A DNA stretch of 64,000 nt from Elusimicrobiota bacterium (GCA_022709755.1 JAKLIF010000010.1:32113-96112), one strand, 5' to 3'. Shown: positions 46,403 through 57,194, counted from the stretch's first letter. Made by a program: numbers and translations. Notes: a model not told the origin generated them from the letters alone.

Positions 46403-47232
46403 GGCAGGATCCTCCCGCGAGGCTGTCTGACCAGGATGATAACCTCATGGAGGGCATGCAGGCGGACAGCGGGCTTGAGAGCCGCCCGACGATATACGGA
46501 AATAGATTCCGGTGACGGTTGATGGACGGATCCGATCAGTATCCCCTCCGGGAAAACACCACCGAGCCCGGCGGTCACCACATCATCCCCGACCCGCACA
46601 TCGCTGTCGGCGAACAGATAATTCATCATCAGTTCGGATGAATTTTGTCCCTCCACGATCCCTTCCTCTCCCGTCCTCTGGATCCGGGCCGACACCGCCG
46701 ACAGGGAATCGGAGATCAGTAGAACCTTGCAGGTGTGGCCGAGATCCTCAACCACGCGCCCCACCAAGACCTCCCGTCCGTCTTGCAATGCGACGACGGG
46801 ATCCCCGACGGCGACCCCTTGTTTTTTCCCGAGTCGAACCAAGATAGACCGATACCAATCCTGAGGATCCCGCGCCCATACCACCGCCATCACTCCAACG
46901 GTATCGGCGCGAGGAGGAAGCGATAACAAGGCTCTCAGACGTTCGTTTTCCGTGCGCAAGGCATACAATGCCTTTTCATCGAGCCGTTGTCGGACCCATC
47001 GCTCCTGTAAATTGCGATATTGTGAATCCAAATTCATCAATTGATGGAGGTTTCCGCTGAACGCACCGGCGTGCCATAAAACCTTCGAGGGGACCTCCCC
47101 GACGGGTTTTAAGAGATAAAAAAACGTCCGACGAAGGCCGGACACCAGCTGATTGGCCTGCCACGAAAGGAAGAAGAGGCATACCAGTGAATAAAAGAAG
47201 AGGAGAAAGACAGAGATGTTCTTTTTAATCAT
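46399..47232 (-). CDS. mreC: Rod shape-determining protein MreC
   Basis: A 277-residue bitopic protein. A single N-terminal membrane helix (about 8-25), a coiled coil (about 60-95, LNLQERWVRQRLDEKALYAL-like heptads) and a periplasmic beta-rich domain make the elongasome scaffold. The ATG at 47232 is preferred to a TTG six codons upstream, which sits on a purine-rich stretch without correct spacing. Confidence 0.93.
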   Translation of the reverse strand: MIKKNISVFLLFFYSLVCLFFLSWQANQLVSGLRRTFFYLLKPVGEVPSKVLWHAGAFSGNLHQLMNLDSQYRNLQERWVRQRLDEKALYALRTENERLRALLSLPPRADTVGVMAVVWARDPQDWYRSILVRLGKKQGVAVGDPVVALQDGREVLVGRVVEDLGHTCKVLLISDSLSAVSARIQRTGEEGIVEGQNSSELMMNYLFADSDVRVGDDVVTAGLGGVFPEGILIGSVHQPSPESISVYRRAALKPAVRLHALHEVIILVRQPRGRILP

Positions 47233-47324
47233 AATGACGACAAATAACAAACCCTTTCAATAATCGGGGGAGGTCACCAAACGATGTTTCGTGGGAGGAA
47301 GGATTTCCGCTGAAAGCGGGGATA

Positions 47325-48359
47325 CTAAGACGAAAGGAGCGCGTGACGGGCCCGCTTGACGTTATCCAGTTCTTCCAGATAACGCCCGCAACCCATCGCG
47401 ACACAGGTGAGTGGATCGCTGGCCCGCATGACGGGCAGTTCGGTTTCCTGAGCCAATAGCTCGGGAAACCCCTGCAAGAGGGAACCCCCTCCCGCCAAAA
47501 CGATACCACGGTCCACCAGATCGGCGGCCAACTCGGCCGGAGTCTCTTCCAATGTCTGTTTGACAACTTCAATGATCAGTTTGATCGGTTCCGAGAGGGC
47601 CTGACGGACCTCGTCGGACGTGATGGCGATGGTCTTGGGCAGCCCCGTGACCTGATCACGCCCTTTCACTTCCATTGTCAATTTTTCAGGAAGAGGAAAC
47701 ACACTCCCGATGTGAATCTTGACATCCTCGGCCGTGGACTCACCAATGAGCAAATTGTACTTTCGTCGAAGATATTGAACGATGGCCTCATCCATCTCGT
47801 CGCCGGCCACATCCAGCGACTTCGAGACCACCAATCCTCCCAATGAAATGACGGCGACCTCCGTTGTTCCGCCGCCCATATCCAGAATCATGTTTCCGGA
47901 AGGCTCTGATATCGGCAAATCGGCGCCGATGGCGGCTGCCATCGGTTCCTGGATCAGATATACCTCCCGTGCTCCCGCCTGTTCAGCGGACTCACGCACC
48001 GCCCTCTTCTCCACCTCCGTGATACCCGACGGGATTCCGATGACCACCCGCGGATGCAGAAGACTTCGGCGATTATGCACCTTGCGGATGAAATACTTGA
48101 TCATCTCCTGCGTGACTTCAAAATCGGCTATCACTCCGTTCCTTAACGGACGGACCGCCAGTATGTTCGCCGGTGTCTTTCCCAACATGCGCTTCGCCTC
48201 AAGACCGAACGCCAGCGCCTGTCTGGTGTCCTTCTCGATCGCGACCACGGAAGGCTCCTTCAAGACGATGCCCTGTCCCTTGACGTAAACCAAGGTATTG
48301 GCTGTCCCAAGGTCGATTCCCATGTCGTTGGAAAAAAGACTGAAGATATAGTCAAACAT
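47325..48359 (-). CDS. mreB: Actin-like cell-shape protein MreB
   Basis: A 344-residue ATPase polymerising on the inner membrane and organising the elongasome. It has phosphate-1 [38 protein letters not shown] and adenosine-region [12 protein letters not shown]. Length is typical. It follows rplQ after 37 nt with no clear promoter between them, so it may be read from the ribosomal operon. Confidence 0.97.
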   Translation of the reverse strand: MFDYIFSLFSNDMGIDLGTANTLVYVKGQGIVLKEPSVVAIEKDTRQALAFGLEAKRMLGKTPANILAVRPLRNGVIADFEVTQEMIKYFIRKVHNRRSLLHPRVVIGIPSGITEVEKRAVRESAEQAGAREVYLIQEPMAAAIGADLPISEPSGNMILDMGGGTTEVAVISLGGLVVSKSLDVAGDEMDEAIVQYLRRKYNLLIGESTAEDVKIHIGSVFPLPEKLTMEVKGRDQVTGLPKTIAITSDEVRQALSEPIKLIIEVVKQTLEETPAELAADLVDRGIVLAGGGSLLQGFPELLAQETELPVMRASDPLTCVAMGCGRYLEELDNVKRARHALLSS

Positions 48360-48396
48360 ACGGTCTAATGTGAGGCAGTCCCGACCCCTCGTCGAG

Positions 48397-48747
48397 TCAC
48401 TGCAACAACTTGACGAGGGCCATCTCAGCTCCGTCCCCCACCCGGGCGCTCAAGCGGAACACACGACAACATCCTCCCACGCGCGCCTGGTATCGAGGAA
48501 CCAGAACCTCATAAATTTTTTGTCGGATGACACGATCAGGTATCTCCGCGGCAACCCACCGCTGCGACGCCAACGTCTTCCTCTTGGCGACCGCCAGCAC
48601 ATGTTCCGCCACCCGCACGACTTCCTTGGCTTTGGCATGGGTGGTGCGAACCTGCTCGTTCTGGAGCAGGGAGGCGGCCATGTTCCGTAACATCGCCCGG
48701 CGATGTCCCGTCGGACGAGAGAGCTTCCGGCCCGCAAATGTTTTCAC
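48397..48747 (-). CDS. rplQ: 50S ribosomal protein L17
   Basis: 116 residues, with the L17 signature [22 protein letters not shown] at the N-terminus and the [15 protein letters not shown] helix. It follows rpoA as in most bacteria and ends the canonical alpha operon. Sequence complete. Confidence 0.97.
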   Translation of the reverse strand: MKTFAGRKLSRPTGHRRAMLRNMAASLLQNEQVRTTHAKAKEVVRVAEHVLAVAKRKTLASQRWVAAEIPDRVIRQKIYEVLVPRYQARVGGCCRVFRLSARVGDGAEMALVKLLQ

Positions 48748-48783
48748 GTCGTCACTCCTCTTGGCAAATTCAGCTTCGGCCGC

Positions 48784-49749
48784 TCAATTCGGCGCCTGCA
48801 TGCCCAACTGCAGGCCCAAATCTTTCAGCCGATCCTTGATTTCATCCAAGGATTTTTTGCCGAAATTTTTAAACGACAACAACTCCTCATCCGTCTTGAC
48901 CACCAACTCCTTGATCGTTTGGATCTTGGCGGCCTTCAGACAGTTGGAGGCCCTCACCGACAACTCGATAATATCCACGGACTGGCCCAACATCTCCTTC
49001 AAACGGGATTGGCCCTCATCCTGAACCACTTCCTTGGGCTGGGAGTCTTCTTTCCCGTCGAAATCGATGAACACCGTCAGGGAGTCTTTCAGGATCTGCG
49101 CCGCATAGGCCATCGCATTGGCCGGCTCCACGGATCCATCCGTCCATATTTCCAGAATGAGTCGATCATAGTCCGTCATCTGTCCGACGCGCGCATTTTC
49201 CACCTCGTATTGGACTTTCATGACGGGAGAAAACAGGGCATCCACGAAAATCGTACCCAGCGGCTGTCCCTCTTTCTTCATCCGGTCGGCCGACATATAG
49301 CCTCTTCCCCTCCCCACTTCGATCTCCATCTCAAGCTCCGAGCCCGGCTCCACCGTGGCGATGAAAAGGTCCGGTGTCAAAATCTCAACGTTGTTGTTCG
49401 CTTCAATGTCCTTCGCCTTGATTTCGCCGGACTTCTTCGTCTTCAATTTAAGGATCTCAGGGCCAGGAGAATACATCTTCAGCCTCAACTGTTTGAGGTT
49501 CAGGACGATGTTAATGACATCTTCCCTCACTCCCTTGACCGTCGAATATTCATGGAGAGCCCCCTTGACGCGGACCGCCGTCACCGCCGCTCCTTCCAGA
49601 GACGACAGCAATATCCTCCGAAGAGAATGTCCCACCGTGTGGCCATAACCCCGTTCGAACGGCTCAGCGACGAATTTCCCATATTGCGGAGTGAGGGTGG
49701 CAGTATCTATATCCAGCTTACGCGGTAACACCAATCCTGACGTGATCAT
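48784..49749 (-). CDS. rpoA: RNA polymerase subunit alpha
   Basis: 321 residues. The N-terminal assembly domain (GHTVGHSLRRILLSSLEGAAV) and C-terminal domain (ELSVRASNCLKAAKI, FGKKSLDEIKDRL) are both present. ATG at 49749 follows AAGGAGG. A TTG three codons upstream lies too close to that site and was rejected. The linker is unremarkable. Confidence 0.97.
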   Translation of the reverse strand: MITSGLVLPRKLDIDTATLTPQYGKFVAEPFERGYGHTVGHSLRRILLSSLEGAAVTAVRVKGALHEYSTVKGVREDVINIVLNLKQLRLKMYSPGPEILKLKTKKSGEIKAKDIEANNNVEILTPDLFIATVEPGSELEMEIEVGRGRGYMSADRMKKEGQPLGTIFVDALFSPVMKVQYEVENARVGQMTDYDRLILEIWTDGSVEPANAMAYAAQILKDSLTVFIDFDGKEDSQPKEVVQDEGQSRLKEMLGQSVDIIELSVRASNCLKAAKIQTIKELVVKTDEELLSFKNFGKKSLDEIKDRLKDLGLQLGMQAPN

Positions 49750-49785
49750 TCGAGGCAATCCTCCTTGAAATATCTTTGAAATCCG

Positions 49786-50469
49786 TTACTTGCTGTACAA
49801 TTCGACGATGAACTGCTCATTCACGGGGAACGACATCTCTTGCCGTGCGGGCCACATCTTCACCTTCCCCGCCACCGGAACGTTCTGAAGCGGGTTGGCC
49901 TCTGTCTCCGTTTTGAGAAGTTCGGCGGAGATGTTCCCTTCCATCTCCAACCATGAAGGCAAACCCTTCTGGAGGGCCTGTCCCAACGAACGCCGGACCC
50001 AAAGGTTTCCCTTTGCAGAATCCGTCAAATGAACGCGATCCCCCGGCTTTAACTGGTAGGAGGGGATGTTCACGATTCGGTTGTTAACGCCGACACGTTT
50101 ATGGGTGACCATCTGGCGAGCCGCCGCCAACGAGGAGGCGAATCCCAACCGGCGAACCACATTGTCCAGGCGGGTCTCCAAAAGACGCAACAACGTTTCT
50201 CCGGTGTTCCCTTTGACGCGAGACGCTTGTCGGAAATAACGCCGAAACTGGCGTTCCAGAACACCGATAATCCTCCGGGTTTTCTGTTTTTCACGCATGC
50301 GCTTGGCATATTCGGTCGGCTTCGAGCGCCGAGTCCCATGTTGGCCGGGCATGGTGATCGTCTTTTGTTTGTCGATCACGCATTTGGAATAGCACCGATC
50401 TCCCTTAAGGAACAACTTGGTCCCTTCCCGACGACACAATCTACAGACAGGTCCTGTATATCTGGCCAT
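49786..50469 (-). CDS. rpsD: 30S ribosomal protein S4, zinc form
   Basis: 227 residues, about 20 longer than usual. An N-terminal zinc site with C9, C12, C26 and C30 marks the C+ form. The S4 domain (ETRLDNVVRRLGFASSLAAARQMV) is intact, and the extra length is mostly C-terminal. S4 starts 30S assembly and usually represses its own operon by binding a leader in the alpha operon. Confidence 0.95.
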   Translation of the reverse strand: MARYTGPVCRLCRREGTKLFLKGDRCYSKCVIDKQKTITMPGQHGTRRSKPTEYAKRMREKQKTRRIIGVLERQFRRYFRQASRVKGNTGETLLRLLETRLDNVVRRLGFASSLAAARQMVTHKRVGVNNRIVNIPSYQLKPGDRVHLTDSAKGNLWVRRSLGQALQKGLPSWLEMEGNISAELLKTETEANPLQNVPVAGKVKMWPARQEMSFPVNEQFIVELYSK

Positions 50470-50472
50470 GGC

Positions 50473-50910
50473 TTAAACCCTTCTCGGCTTGGGAGGACGA
50501 CAGCCGTCGTGGGGCATCGGAGTCACATCCCGAATGGACAAGACAACAAGCCCAGCCGCCTGAAGCGCCCGGATGGCCGTTTCACGTCCCGATCCCGGAC
50601 CCTTCACGAACACTGAGACTTGCTTCACCCCAGCTGCCATCGCTTTTTTTGCCGCCGTACTGGCCGCCATCTGAGCCGCAAATGGCGTTCCCTTTTTTGT
50701 TCCCTTAAATCCGCTGCTCCCCGAGGACGCCCAAGAGATGCAGTTCCCTCTCTCGTCGGTAATATTCACGATCGTATTATTGAAAGACGATTGAATATAA
50801 ACCCGCGCCTGGACCACGTCACGCCAGACCTTTTTCTTCACTTTGGCCGGCGCCGCCGCCGGAGTGGGCGTTGCGGCCGGTTTTTCTTTTTTCTCTTTAT
50901 CGTCAACCAT
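50473..50910 (-). CDS. rpsK: 30S ribosomal protein S11
   Basis: 145 residues. The core ([49 protein letters not shown]) is preceded by an unusual 25-residue disordered Lys/Glu/Pro/Ala extension ([20 protein letters not shown]). The extension may help binding or solubility. The core is normal. Confidence 0.96.
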   Translation of the reverse strand: MVDDKEKKEKPAATPTPAAAPAKVKKKVWRDVVQARVYIQSSFNNTIVNITDERGNCISWASSGSSGFKGTKKGTPFAAQMAASTAAKKAMAAGVKQVSVFVKGPGSGRETAIRALQAAGLVVLSIRDVTPMPHDGCRPPKPRRV

Positions 50911-50927
50911 AAATCATATTCCTTTCT

Positions 50928-51332
50928 CTATTTTTTGGCGGGAGCGGCAGCCGGGGCCGCGGCCTTATTCGCCGTCGAACCAATCGTCCTTCTCTTCCCT
51001 CGCCGGGTGCGCGCGTTGGTCTTCGTTCTCTGCCCGCGAACCGGCAGATTGCGGCGATGTCTCAATCCACGATAAGAACCGATATCGATGAACCTTTTGA
51101 TGTTCTGTTGCACTTCTCGACGAAGGTCTCCCTCCACCTTATAATTCTTGGCGATTTCCGTGTTCAACCGGGAAACCTCCGATTCGGACAAATCCTTCAC
51201 GCGGGTCGCCGGATTGATCTGGGTCTCCGAACAAATCTTAGAGGCCAGCGGCCGGCCGATTCCATAGATATAAGACAGCGCAATGTCCAACCGTTTCTGT
51301 TTGGGAATATCGATTCCTGCTATTCGTGCCAT
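50928..51332 (-). CDS. rpsM: 30S ribosomal protein S13
   Basis: 134 residues, [26 protein letters not shown] start after GGAGAAC. The [26 protein letters not shown]-terminal motif is present, followed by an Ala/Pro/Lys tail. A longer open frame upstream was rejected in favour of the family start. Confidence 0.96.
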   Translation of the reverse strand: MARIAGIDIPKQKRLDIALSYIYGIGRPLASKICSETQINPATRVKDLSESEVSRLNTEIAKNYKVEGDLRREVQQNIKRFIDIGSYRGLRHRRNLPVRGQRTKTNARTRRGKRRTIGSTANKAAAPAAAPAKK

Positions 51333-51375
51333 AGTTCTCCTGTCGCCTCCGAAAAATGAGATTGAAAATCCTGAA

Positions 51376-51489
51376 TCAACCCTGCCTCTGCTTATGACGC
51401 GGGTTGGTGCAGATGATGCGAACAACTCCCTTGCGCCGAATCGCTCGGCATTTCTTACAAATAGGTTTTACCGAAGCTCTGACTTTCAT
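51376..51489 (-). CDS. rpmJ: 50S ribosomal protein L36, zinc form
   Basis: A 37-residue protein, [17 protein letters not shown] at the start and a basic HKQRQG end. Zinc ligands C11, C14, C27 and H32 are all present. It lies between infA and rpsM, its usual place, and completes the alpha operon. Confidence 0.97.
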   Translation of the reverse strand: MKVRASVKPICKKCRAIRRKGVVRIICTNPRHKQRQG

Positions 51490-51501
51490 GGTTATCTCCG
51501 T

Positions 51502-51720
51502 TTATTTTTCCCGATATGTAATGCGGCCCCGGGTCAGGTCGTAGGGAGAAAGCTCCACTTTCACTTTGTCTCCCGGCAAGATTTTAATCCAGTTCATCCG
51601 CATCTTGCCTGAAATATGCGCCAAAATCTTGTGTCCTCCGTCGATCTCGACTCGGAACATGGCATTGGGCAATGCCTCCAACACTCTTCCTTCGACTTCA
51701 ATCTTGTCTTCTTTTGGCAT
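51502..51720 (-). CDS. infA: Translation initiation factor IF-1
   Basis: 72 residues, a single OB/S1 fold ([44 protein letters not shown]). Binds the ribosomal A site during initiation. Order map-infA-rpmJ-rpsM is the classic arrangement. Confidence 0.98.
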   Translation of the reverse strand: MPKEDKIEVEGRVLEALPNAMFRVEIDGGHKILAHISGKMRMNWIKILPGDKVKVELSPYDLTRGRITYREK

Positions 51721-51736
51721 ATTCTCTTTCCCGTCG

Positions 51737-52501
51737 TTAGACGCTCGTCAATATCTCAGGTCCGTCCGATGTCACCGCCACGGTATGCTCAAAATGCGCC
51801 GACAAACCGCCGTCTCGGGTCACTACCGTCCAACCATCTCCCAAAACTTTCACTTTCCAATCGCTCTGATTAATCATCGGCTCCAGAGCCAGGACCAATC
51901 CCTCTTCCAGGCGGATCCCCGTCCCCGCGGCACCGAAATTAGGGATGCTGGGCCCCTCATGCATCTGCCGTCCGATGCCATGCCCCGAATAATCCCGTAC
52001 TACTGAAAAACCGGCGGATTCAGCACAAACCTGGATGGCACTGGATACATCTCCCAACCGTCGCCCAACCCTGGCCTGCTCCATGCCCTTCTCCAAAGAA
52101 CGACGGGTTGTTTCCAAAAGCCTTCGAGCCTCTTCGGACACTCGACCCACAGGGAACGTCCCCGCAGTGTCGCCCACAAATCCATCCAGGGTCACCCCCA
52201 CATCGATACTGACGATGTCCCCTTCTTTCAAGACCCGCTTGGGATGGGGGATCCCATGAACCACTTCATCATTCAACGAAGCGCAAATGGACGCCGGATA
52301 ACCGCAATATCCCAAAAATGTGGGGACCGCGCCCGCATCGCGGATCATCTTCTCAGCCCGAACGTCAAGGTCCTTGGTCGTCACACCGGGGTTCATCAAC
52401 CGGGATATCTCTTTGAGAACCAACCCCGCCAACCGCCCGGCCCGGCGCATGACGACCAATTCCTTAGGGGTCTTTAACTCAATACACCGATCACCGGTCA
52501 T
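51737..52501 (-). CDS. map: Methionine aminopeptidase, type I
   Basis: A 254-residue dimetal peptidase removing N-terminal Met. Metal ligands are in [17 protein letters not shown], the HGIG histidine, LALEPM and the C-terminal FEHTVAV segment. Type Ia length without a zinc-finger N-terminal extension. Confidence 0.97.
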   Translation of the reverse strand: MTGDRCIELKTPKELVVMRRAGRLAGLVLKEISRLMNPGVTTKDLDVRAEKMIRDAGAVPTFLGYCGYPASICASLNDEVVHGIPHPKRVLKEGDIVSIDVGVTLDGFVGDTAGTFPVGRVSEEARRLLETTRRSLEKGMEQARVGRRLGDVSSAIQVCAESAGFSVVRDYSGHGIGRQMHEGPSIPNFGAAGTGIRLEEGLVLALEPMINQSDWKVKVLGDGWTVVTRDGGLSAHFEHTVAVTSDGPEILTSV

Positions 52502-52550
52502 CGCCCGCCTTTACCACCCTGTCAAATAACACCGACCCCTCAAGGACCCG

Positions 52551-53213
52551 TCACCGGGATGACTGCAAAAATCTGTCCAGTGTTCTGTAAAGCGTTTGTG
52601 TCACAGAATCGATATCCCCATCCCCCGAGACTGTCTCTAAAAGTTTCTTTTCCTGGTAATAGACAATCAGGGGTTGTGTGGATTCCTGGTAAACCACGAT
52701 CCTCTTCTTCACGGTTTCCGGTTTATCATCTTCCCGTTGGATCAGCGATCCGCCACAAGCATCACACTGGTCCGCTTTTTTGGGGGGCTGACTGACTAGG
52801 TTATAGACCTTGGCGCATTGGGCGCAATGACGCCTCCCCGAAAGTCGCTTGATCACTTCCTGTTCCGTGAGCTTCAGATACACAGCCACGTCAATCTTTT
52901 TCTTTTTTGTCTCTAAAATCTTTTCCAACGCCTGGGCCTGTGACACAGTCCGCGGAAACCCATCGAGCAGAAACCCCTTCTCGCAATCGGGACGATCCAG
53001 ACGCGTTGCCACCACCTTCACAGTCAACTCATCGGGAACCAGGGCCCCCGCTTTCATATAAGACTGGACTTCTTTCCCGATGGATTCGCCTTTGGCGACA
53101 GCTTCACGGAAAATATCCCCGGTGGAAACGTGGAGTATCCCATACTTCTTCACCAGGCGCTGGGCCTGCGTCCCTTTGCCAGACCCCGGAGCACCCAACA
53201 AGATCACGTTCAT
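52551..53213 (-). CDS. adk: Adenylate kinase with zinc LID
   Basis: 220 residues, P-loop GAPGSGKGT (7-15). The LID contains a Cys4 zinc site (HCAQC and QCDAC pairs), the long form found in many Gram-positives and others. The start MNVILLGAPG at 53213 is the natural one, since an upstream open frame lies in secY. Confidence 0.97.
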   Translation of the reverse strand: MNVILLGAPGSGKGTQAQRLVKKYGILHVSTGDIFREAVAKGESIGKEVQSYMKAGALVPDELTVKVVATRLDRPDCEKGFLLDGFPRTVSQAQALEKILETKKKKIDVAVYLKLTEQEVIKRLSGRRHCAQCAKVYNLVSQPPKKADQCDACGGSLIQREDDKPETVKKRIVVYQESTQPLIVYYQEKKLLETVSGDGDIDSVTQTLYRTLDRFLQSSR

Positions 53214-53215
53214 CG

Positions 53216-54553
53216 TCAGCTCCCTCCCACGTTGAACCAACGACCCTTGATACGTCCTTGTTTCATAAAACCCTCATAATGCCGCATGATCAGATGAGAC
53301 TCGATCTGCCCGACCGTATCCAAGGCCACGCCCACCACGATCAAAAGAGCCGTTCCACCGAAGAAAAAAGGCACATTCATCTGACGGCGCAAATAATCCG
53401 GTAAGACAGCCAGCGCCGCCACGAACAAAGCCCCCCCCAACGTAATTCTCTCGAGGACCTGTTGGATATACTGAGCGGTCGGTTCTCCCGGACGGATACC
53501 CGGAATGAACCCGCCCCATTTTTTTAGGTTCTCCGCCATATCCACCGGATTGAACTGAACAGAATTATAAAAATAACAGAAAAAGATGATGAGCCCCGCG
53601 TAGAGAACCTCGTACCACCAGACACCGCGGTTCCACAGATCCGTGATTTTACTGGCCCATCCCGCGCTCGGAGCGAAGGAAGCAATTGTCACGGGAACCG
53701 ACAGAAGAGAGACGGCAAAAATGACGGCAATGACTCCTGACTGATCTACTTTCAACGGAAGGAACGTGCTGGCCCCCCCATACATCCGGCGTCCCACCAT
53801 CCGCTTGGCGTATTGGACCGGAATCTTCCGCTGAGCCGTCTCCACCCACACGACCAATCCCATGACGGTTACTAAGAAAACCAGGAGACCTGCCCCACCC
53901 AACAAAGTCCTCTGCTGAAGTTGAAATATATCCACGAACATGTTTTTCGCCGCCACGGGCAACCGTTCAACGATCCCGGCGAAAATGATCAGGGAAATCC
54001 CGTTCCCGACTCCCATTTCGGTGATCTGCTCTCCCATCCACATCACGAAGATCGTGCCGGTAGTGAGAGTCAAAACGGTGACGATGATAAAAAGCGTTCC
54101 CGGATCTTTGACGACAGGAACATCTCCCGGCAAGGGGATCCGCATGATCAGGGTCGTCAACCCAAAAGATTGGATCAAACCCAATAGGAGCGTGAAATAA
54201 CGGGTGATCTGGTTCAGCTTCTTCCGTCCCGCCTCGCCTTCCTTGGCCAGGTGATCCAAGTAAGGGATCACATGGGCCCCCTGCAACAAACTCATGATGA
54301 TGGAGGAATTGATATAGGGCATGATCCCCATCGAGAAGATGGAGAGACGCCCCAGCGCTCCTCCGGAGAATATATCCAAAAAACCGAGCAAGGTGTTGGA
54401 CTGCTGAGCGAACAACTGCTGAAGAGCCTGGGCATTGATGCCCGGGATAGGGACCGCCGCGCCGACCCGATAGATCGCCAATAGACCCAGTGAGAACAGG
54501 ATCCGTCGGCGCAATTCGGGGATTTTAAATATATCGGCGAACGATCGCATCAT
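53216..54553 (-). CDS. secY: Protein translocase subunit SecY
   Basis: 445 residues, ten membrane helices forming the Sec channel. Conserved PIPGI plug region and GRKKLNQITRYFTL-type cytosolic loops are present. The start overlaps the rplO stop by 4 nt. Position in the spc operon is standard. Confidence 0.97.
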   Translation of the reverse strand: MMRSFADIFKIPELRRRILFSLGLLAIYRVGAAVPIPGINAQALQQLFAQQSNTLLGFLDIFSGGALGRLSIFSMGIMPYINSSIIMSLLQGAHVIPYLDHLAKEGEAGRKKLNQITRYFTLLLGLIQSFGLTTLIMRIPLPGDVPVVKDPGTLFIIVTVLTLTTGTIFVMWMGEQITEMGVGNGISLIIFAGIVERLPVAAKNMFVDIFQLQQRTLLGGAGLLVFLVTVMGLVVWVETAQRKIPVQYAKRMVGRRMYGGASTFLPLKVDQSGVIAVIFAVSLLSVPVTIASFAPSAGWASKITDLWNRGVWWYEVLYAGLIIFFCYFYNSVQFNPVDMAENLKKWGGFIPGIRPGEPTAQYIQQVLERITLGGALFVAALAVLPDYLRRQMNVPFFFGGTALLIVVGVALDTVGQIESHLIMRHYEGFMKQGRIKGRWFNVGGS

Positions 54554-55029
54554 GAGCGGTTTTTCTCCGCTCCGATCACCGTGCTTATTTTCTCAACACT
54601 CCCGCCGACTTTTTTTATCTGCTCTTCTGCGCTCTTCGAAAAAGCGTGCGCCCGCACCTTCAGTGCTTTGGTGATCGGACCGACGCCCAAGATCTTAATT
54701 TTCCGACCGAGCCTCACCAGCCCTTTCGCCTTCAGCGTATCCGGGTTGACGTCCGACTGCGGTTCAAAATCACGTTCCAGCACGTTCAAATTCACGATAT
54801 CCGGTTCTTCACGGAAGGCCGTGTTCCGAAAACCCCTCTTAGGGATCCGGCGGATGAGAGGGACCTGCCCTCCCTCAAAACCCGTCATATGCCCGTCGCC
54901 GGAACGCACTGTCTGTCCTTTAAATCCGCGCGTGCTCCCTTTGCCTCCATGGCCGCTACCCTCTCCTCGGCCGATGATCTTCCGGCGATGACGAGACCCG
55001 CTGGCCGGCTTCAAATCCGTGAGTTTCAT
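54550..55029 (-). CDS. rplO: 50S ribosomal protein L15
   Basis: 159 residues. [36 protein letters not shown] and a C-terminal [20 protein letters not shown] part match L15. It directly overlaps rpsE, with no L30 gene between, unlike the common order rpsE-rpmD-rplO. Confidence 0.97.
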   Translation of the reverse strand: MKLTDLKPASGSRHRRKIIGRGEGSGHGGKGSTRGFKGQTVRSGDGHMTGFEGGQVPLIRRIPKRGFRNTAFREEPDIVNLNVLERDFEPQSDVNPDTLKAKGLVRLGRKIKILGVGPITKALKVRAHAFSKSAEEQIKKVGGSVEKISTVIGAEKNRS

Positions 55030-55571
55030 TTCGATTCCGCCTTTGTTTCAACCCTGGTTTCACCGGACGAAACAGTCGCCGAAGAAACGGATTCCTTGTT
55101 CCGAAGTTTTGCGACCTCTTCCTTCGTACGCAGGGAAGTCAGCGCCTCCATCGTGGCATAGACCACATTGAACGGATTGGAGCTGGACAGCGATTTCGTC
55201 AAAATATCCTTGATCCCGACGGATTCCAAAACAGCACGGACGCTCGCCCCCGCGATAACACCCGTCCCCGGAGCAGCCGGTTTCAGAAAAACGCGGCCGG
55301 CGCCAAAAGAACCAATGATCTCATGAGGAATGGTGCTTCCCCGGAGAGGGACTTTGACCAAACATTTCTTCGCGCGTTGAACGGCCTTCTGGATGGCCGC
55401 CTGGACTTCACGAGCCTTCCCCATGGAAACGCCGACACACCCGGCCTGATCTCCCACAACAACCAAAGCGTTGAAGGAAAACCTCTTTCCCCCCTTGACC
55501 ACCTTGGCCACCCGGTTGATGGCCACCACTGTCTCTTTCAGATCCAACCCTGCTGCGTCAATTCGCGCCAC
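55026..55571 (-). CDS. rpsE: 30S ribosomal protein S5
   Basis: 181 residues. [22 protein letters not shown] and [20 protein letters not shown] match S5, followed by a C-terminal Ser/Thr/Glu-rich tail (about 15 residues) longer than usual. It helps decoding accuracy and the mRNA entry site. Confidence 0.97.
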   Translation of the reverse strand: MARIDAAGLDLKETVVAINRVAKVVKGGKRFSFNALVVVGDQAGCVGVSMGKAREVQAAIQKAVQRAKKCLVKVPLRGSTIPHEIIGSFGAGRVFLKPAAPGTGVIAGASVRAVLESVGIKDILTKSLSSSNPFNVVYATMEALTSLRTKEEVAKLRNKESVSSATVSSGETRVETKAESK

Positions 55572-55588
55572 CCAAATTCCTCCGCTGT

Positions 55589-55951
55589 TTAGAATTCCAG
55601 TCCCGCTTCGCGGGCACCGTCGGCCACTGCTTTCACGCGGCCATGGTAAACCAAAGCTCCTCTATCGAACACCACTTTTTTGATCCCGGCCGTTTGAGCC
55701 CGTTGAGCCAACAATTTTCCAACTTCCTTGGCCGCCGCCACATTGGCTTTCGATTTCAATGCTGCAAGCTCCTTATCCGTCGTGGAGGCTGCCGCCAAGG
55801 TATGCCCACGCGTATCATCGATCACCTGGACATACATGTGCTTCTGAGAACGACGAACACTCAACCGAGGACGGTCGGGAGTTCCGTATATCTTGGACCT
55901 CGTTCTAATTTTACGGAAACGATATCGTTCTACGGACGAAAGCTGACTCAC
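55589..55951 (-). CDS. rplR: 50S ribosomal protein L18
   Basis: 120 residues. [20 protein letters not shown] and [28 protein letters not shown] (5S rRNA-binding protein) are intact. It overlaps rplF by 4 nt and lies 17 nt before rpsE. Confidence 0.97.
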   Translation of the reverse strand: MSQLSSVERYRFRKIRTRSKIYGTPDRPRLSVRRSQKHMYVQVIDDTRGHTLAAASTTDKELAALKSKANVAAAKEVGKLLAQRAQTAGIKKVVFDRGALVYHGRVKAVADGAREAGLEF

Positions 55952-56532
55952 TTTTTAGCGCCCCCTCCTCCGCCTGCTCCCGGCGCGCCGGCGCCGACAG
56001 CCGATTTCCCGGCCTTGCGGCGGATGTGTTCATCTGCATAACGAATCCCTGTCCCTTTATACGGTTCCGGAAGTCTTAAAGAACGGATTGTCGCGGCCAC
56101 CCGGCCCAACAACTCGCGGTCGGCGCCGGTCAACGTCAGCCCCGTCTGTTTTTGGTCCACAACCACTTTCAGCCCGGCCGGCACGTCGAAATCGACGGGG
56201 TGGGACAACCCCAACGTCATCGATAGTTTATTCCCAGCGACCTGCGCCCGGAATCCGACTCCTTCGATCTGCAATAATTTCGTAAATCCCTTTGAAACGC
56301 CCTCCACCATATTGAGGACGAGTTTCCGATAGGTGCCGTGGAGCGACTTCTGGACCGTGCTATCATTGGCCCGAGAGACCAAAATCTGCCCGCTCTCCAA
56401 TCGCGCCTGCAACCCTGCCGGCAATACCTTCTCCAATTTCCCCAGAGGCCCTTCCACCGCCACTTTCGAACCGCTGACTGTGACTTTGACGTTTGAAGGA
56501 ACCGGGATTGGCATCTTTCCGAGACGGCTCAT
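55948..56532 (-). CDS. rplF: 50S ribosomal protein L6
   Basis: 194 residues. The core ([21 protein letters not shown]..., RRKAGK near the end) is followed by a glycine-rich extension ([15 protein letters not shown]), an unusual C-terminus for L6. Confidence 0.97.
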   Translation of the reverse strand: MSRLGKMPIPVPSNVKVTVSGSKVAVEGPLGKLEKVLPAGLQARLESGQILVSRANDSTVQKSLHGTYRKLVLNMVEGVSKGFTKLLQIEGVGFRAQVAGNKLSMTLGLSHPVDFDVPAGLKVVVDQKQTGLTLTGADRELLGRVAATIRSLRLPEPYKGTGIRYADEHIRRKAGKSAVGAGAPGAGGGGGAKK

Positions 56533-56541
56533 GGCTTCTCC

Positions 56542-56937
56542 TTACCAAATATACCCGATGATTTCGCCGCCCATCTTCTTCCGGCGGGCATCTTGATCCG
56601 ACATCAGGCCCTTCGAGGTTGACACGATGGCCACCCCCAGCCCTCCCTGGACTTTCGGGAGTTCATCGGCGCCCCTGTATATCCGGAGACCGGGACGTGA
56701 AACACGCTTCATCCCGCGGATGACGCGACCGTTATTCGACGTGTATTTCATGAAGACACGGAGTTGCCCCTGTTTGCGGTCCGGCACCAGTTTAAAACCG
56801 GAGACATACCCCTCTTCCTTCAGAAGGCGCACAACCTCCTTCTTCAGGTTAGAAGCCGGAAAATCCACATGCTCTTTCAGCTTGTGGTTGGCATTCTGCA
56901 ATATCGCGAACAAATCACCAATCGGATCGGAACTCAT
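56542..56937 (-). CDS. rpsH: 30S ribosomal protein S8
   Basis: 131 residues. The S8 end pattern GVAIVSTSKGLMSDQDARRKKMGGEIIGYIW and N-terminal DPIGDLFAILQNANH match. S8 binds 16S helix 21 and often represses the spc operon by binding its mRNA near rplE. Confidence 0.97.
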   Translation of the reverse strand: MSSDPIGDLFAILQNANHKLKEHVDFPASNLKKEVVRLLKEEGYVSGFKLVPDRKQGQLRVFMKYTSNNGRVIRGMKRVSRPGLRIYRGADELPKVQGGLGVAIVSTSKGLMSDQDARRKKMGGEIIGYIW

Positions 56938-56971
56938 ATTATCCTCTCACCCAATATATTGACGTCAAAAT

Positions 56972-57157
56972 TCACCAACTCGACTTCATCACGCCGGGGA
57001 GCTCGCCCCTCAAGGCCAACTGACGGAGACAGATCCGGCAAAGACCGAAATCCCGATAGAAACCCCTCGGTCGGCCGCACAGCCGGCACCGGTTGCGGAA
57101 CCGCGTCTTGAACTTTTGAGGCCGCCTCATCTTGGCCATCGCTGAAATAGTCGACAC
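56972..57157 (-). CDS. rpsN: 30S ribosomal protein S14, zinc form
   Basis: 61 residues, the short zinc-binding type (rpsZ). Cysteines C24, C27, C40 and C43 form the site, and the PGVMKSSW end is typical. The first ATG gives the normal length of 61, so the shorter internal Met was not chosen. Confidence 0.96.
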   Translation of the reverse strand: MSTISAMAKMRRPQKFKTRFRNRCRLCGRPRGFYRDFGLCRICLRQLALRGELPGVMKSSW

Positions 57158-57194
57158 TGGATAACCTCCGTGCTTTCTTCGGACCCGAAACCCC

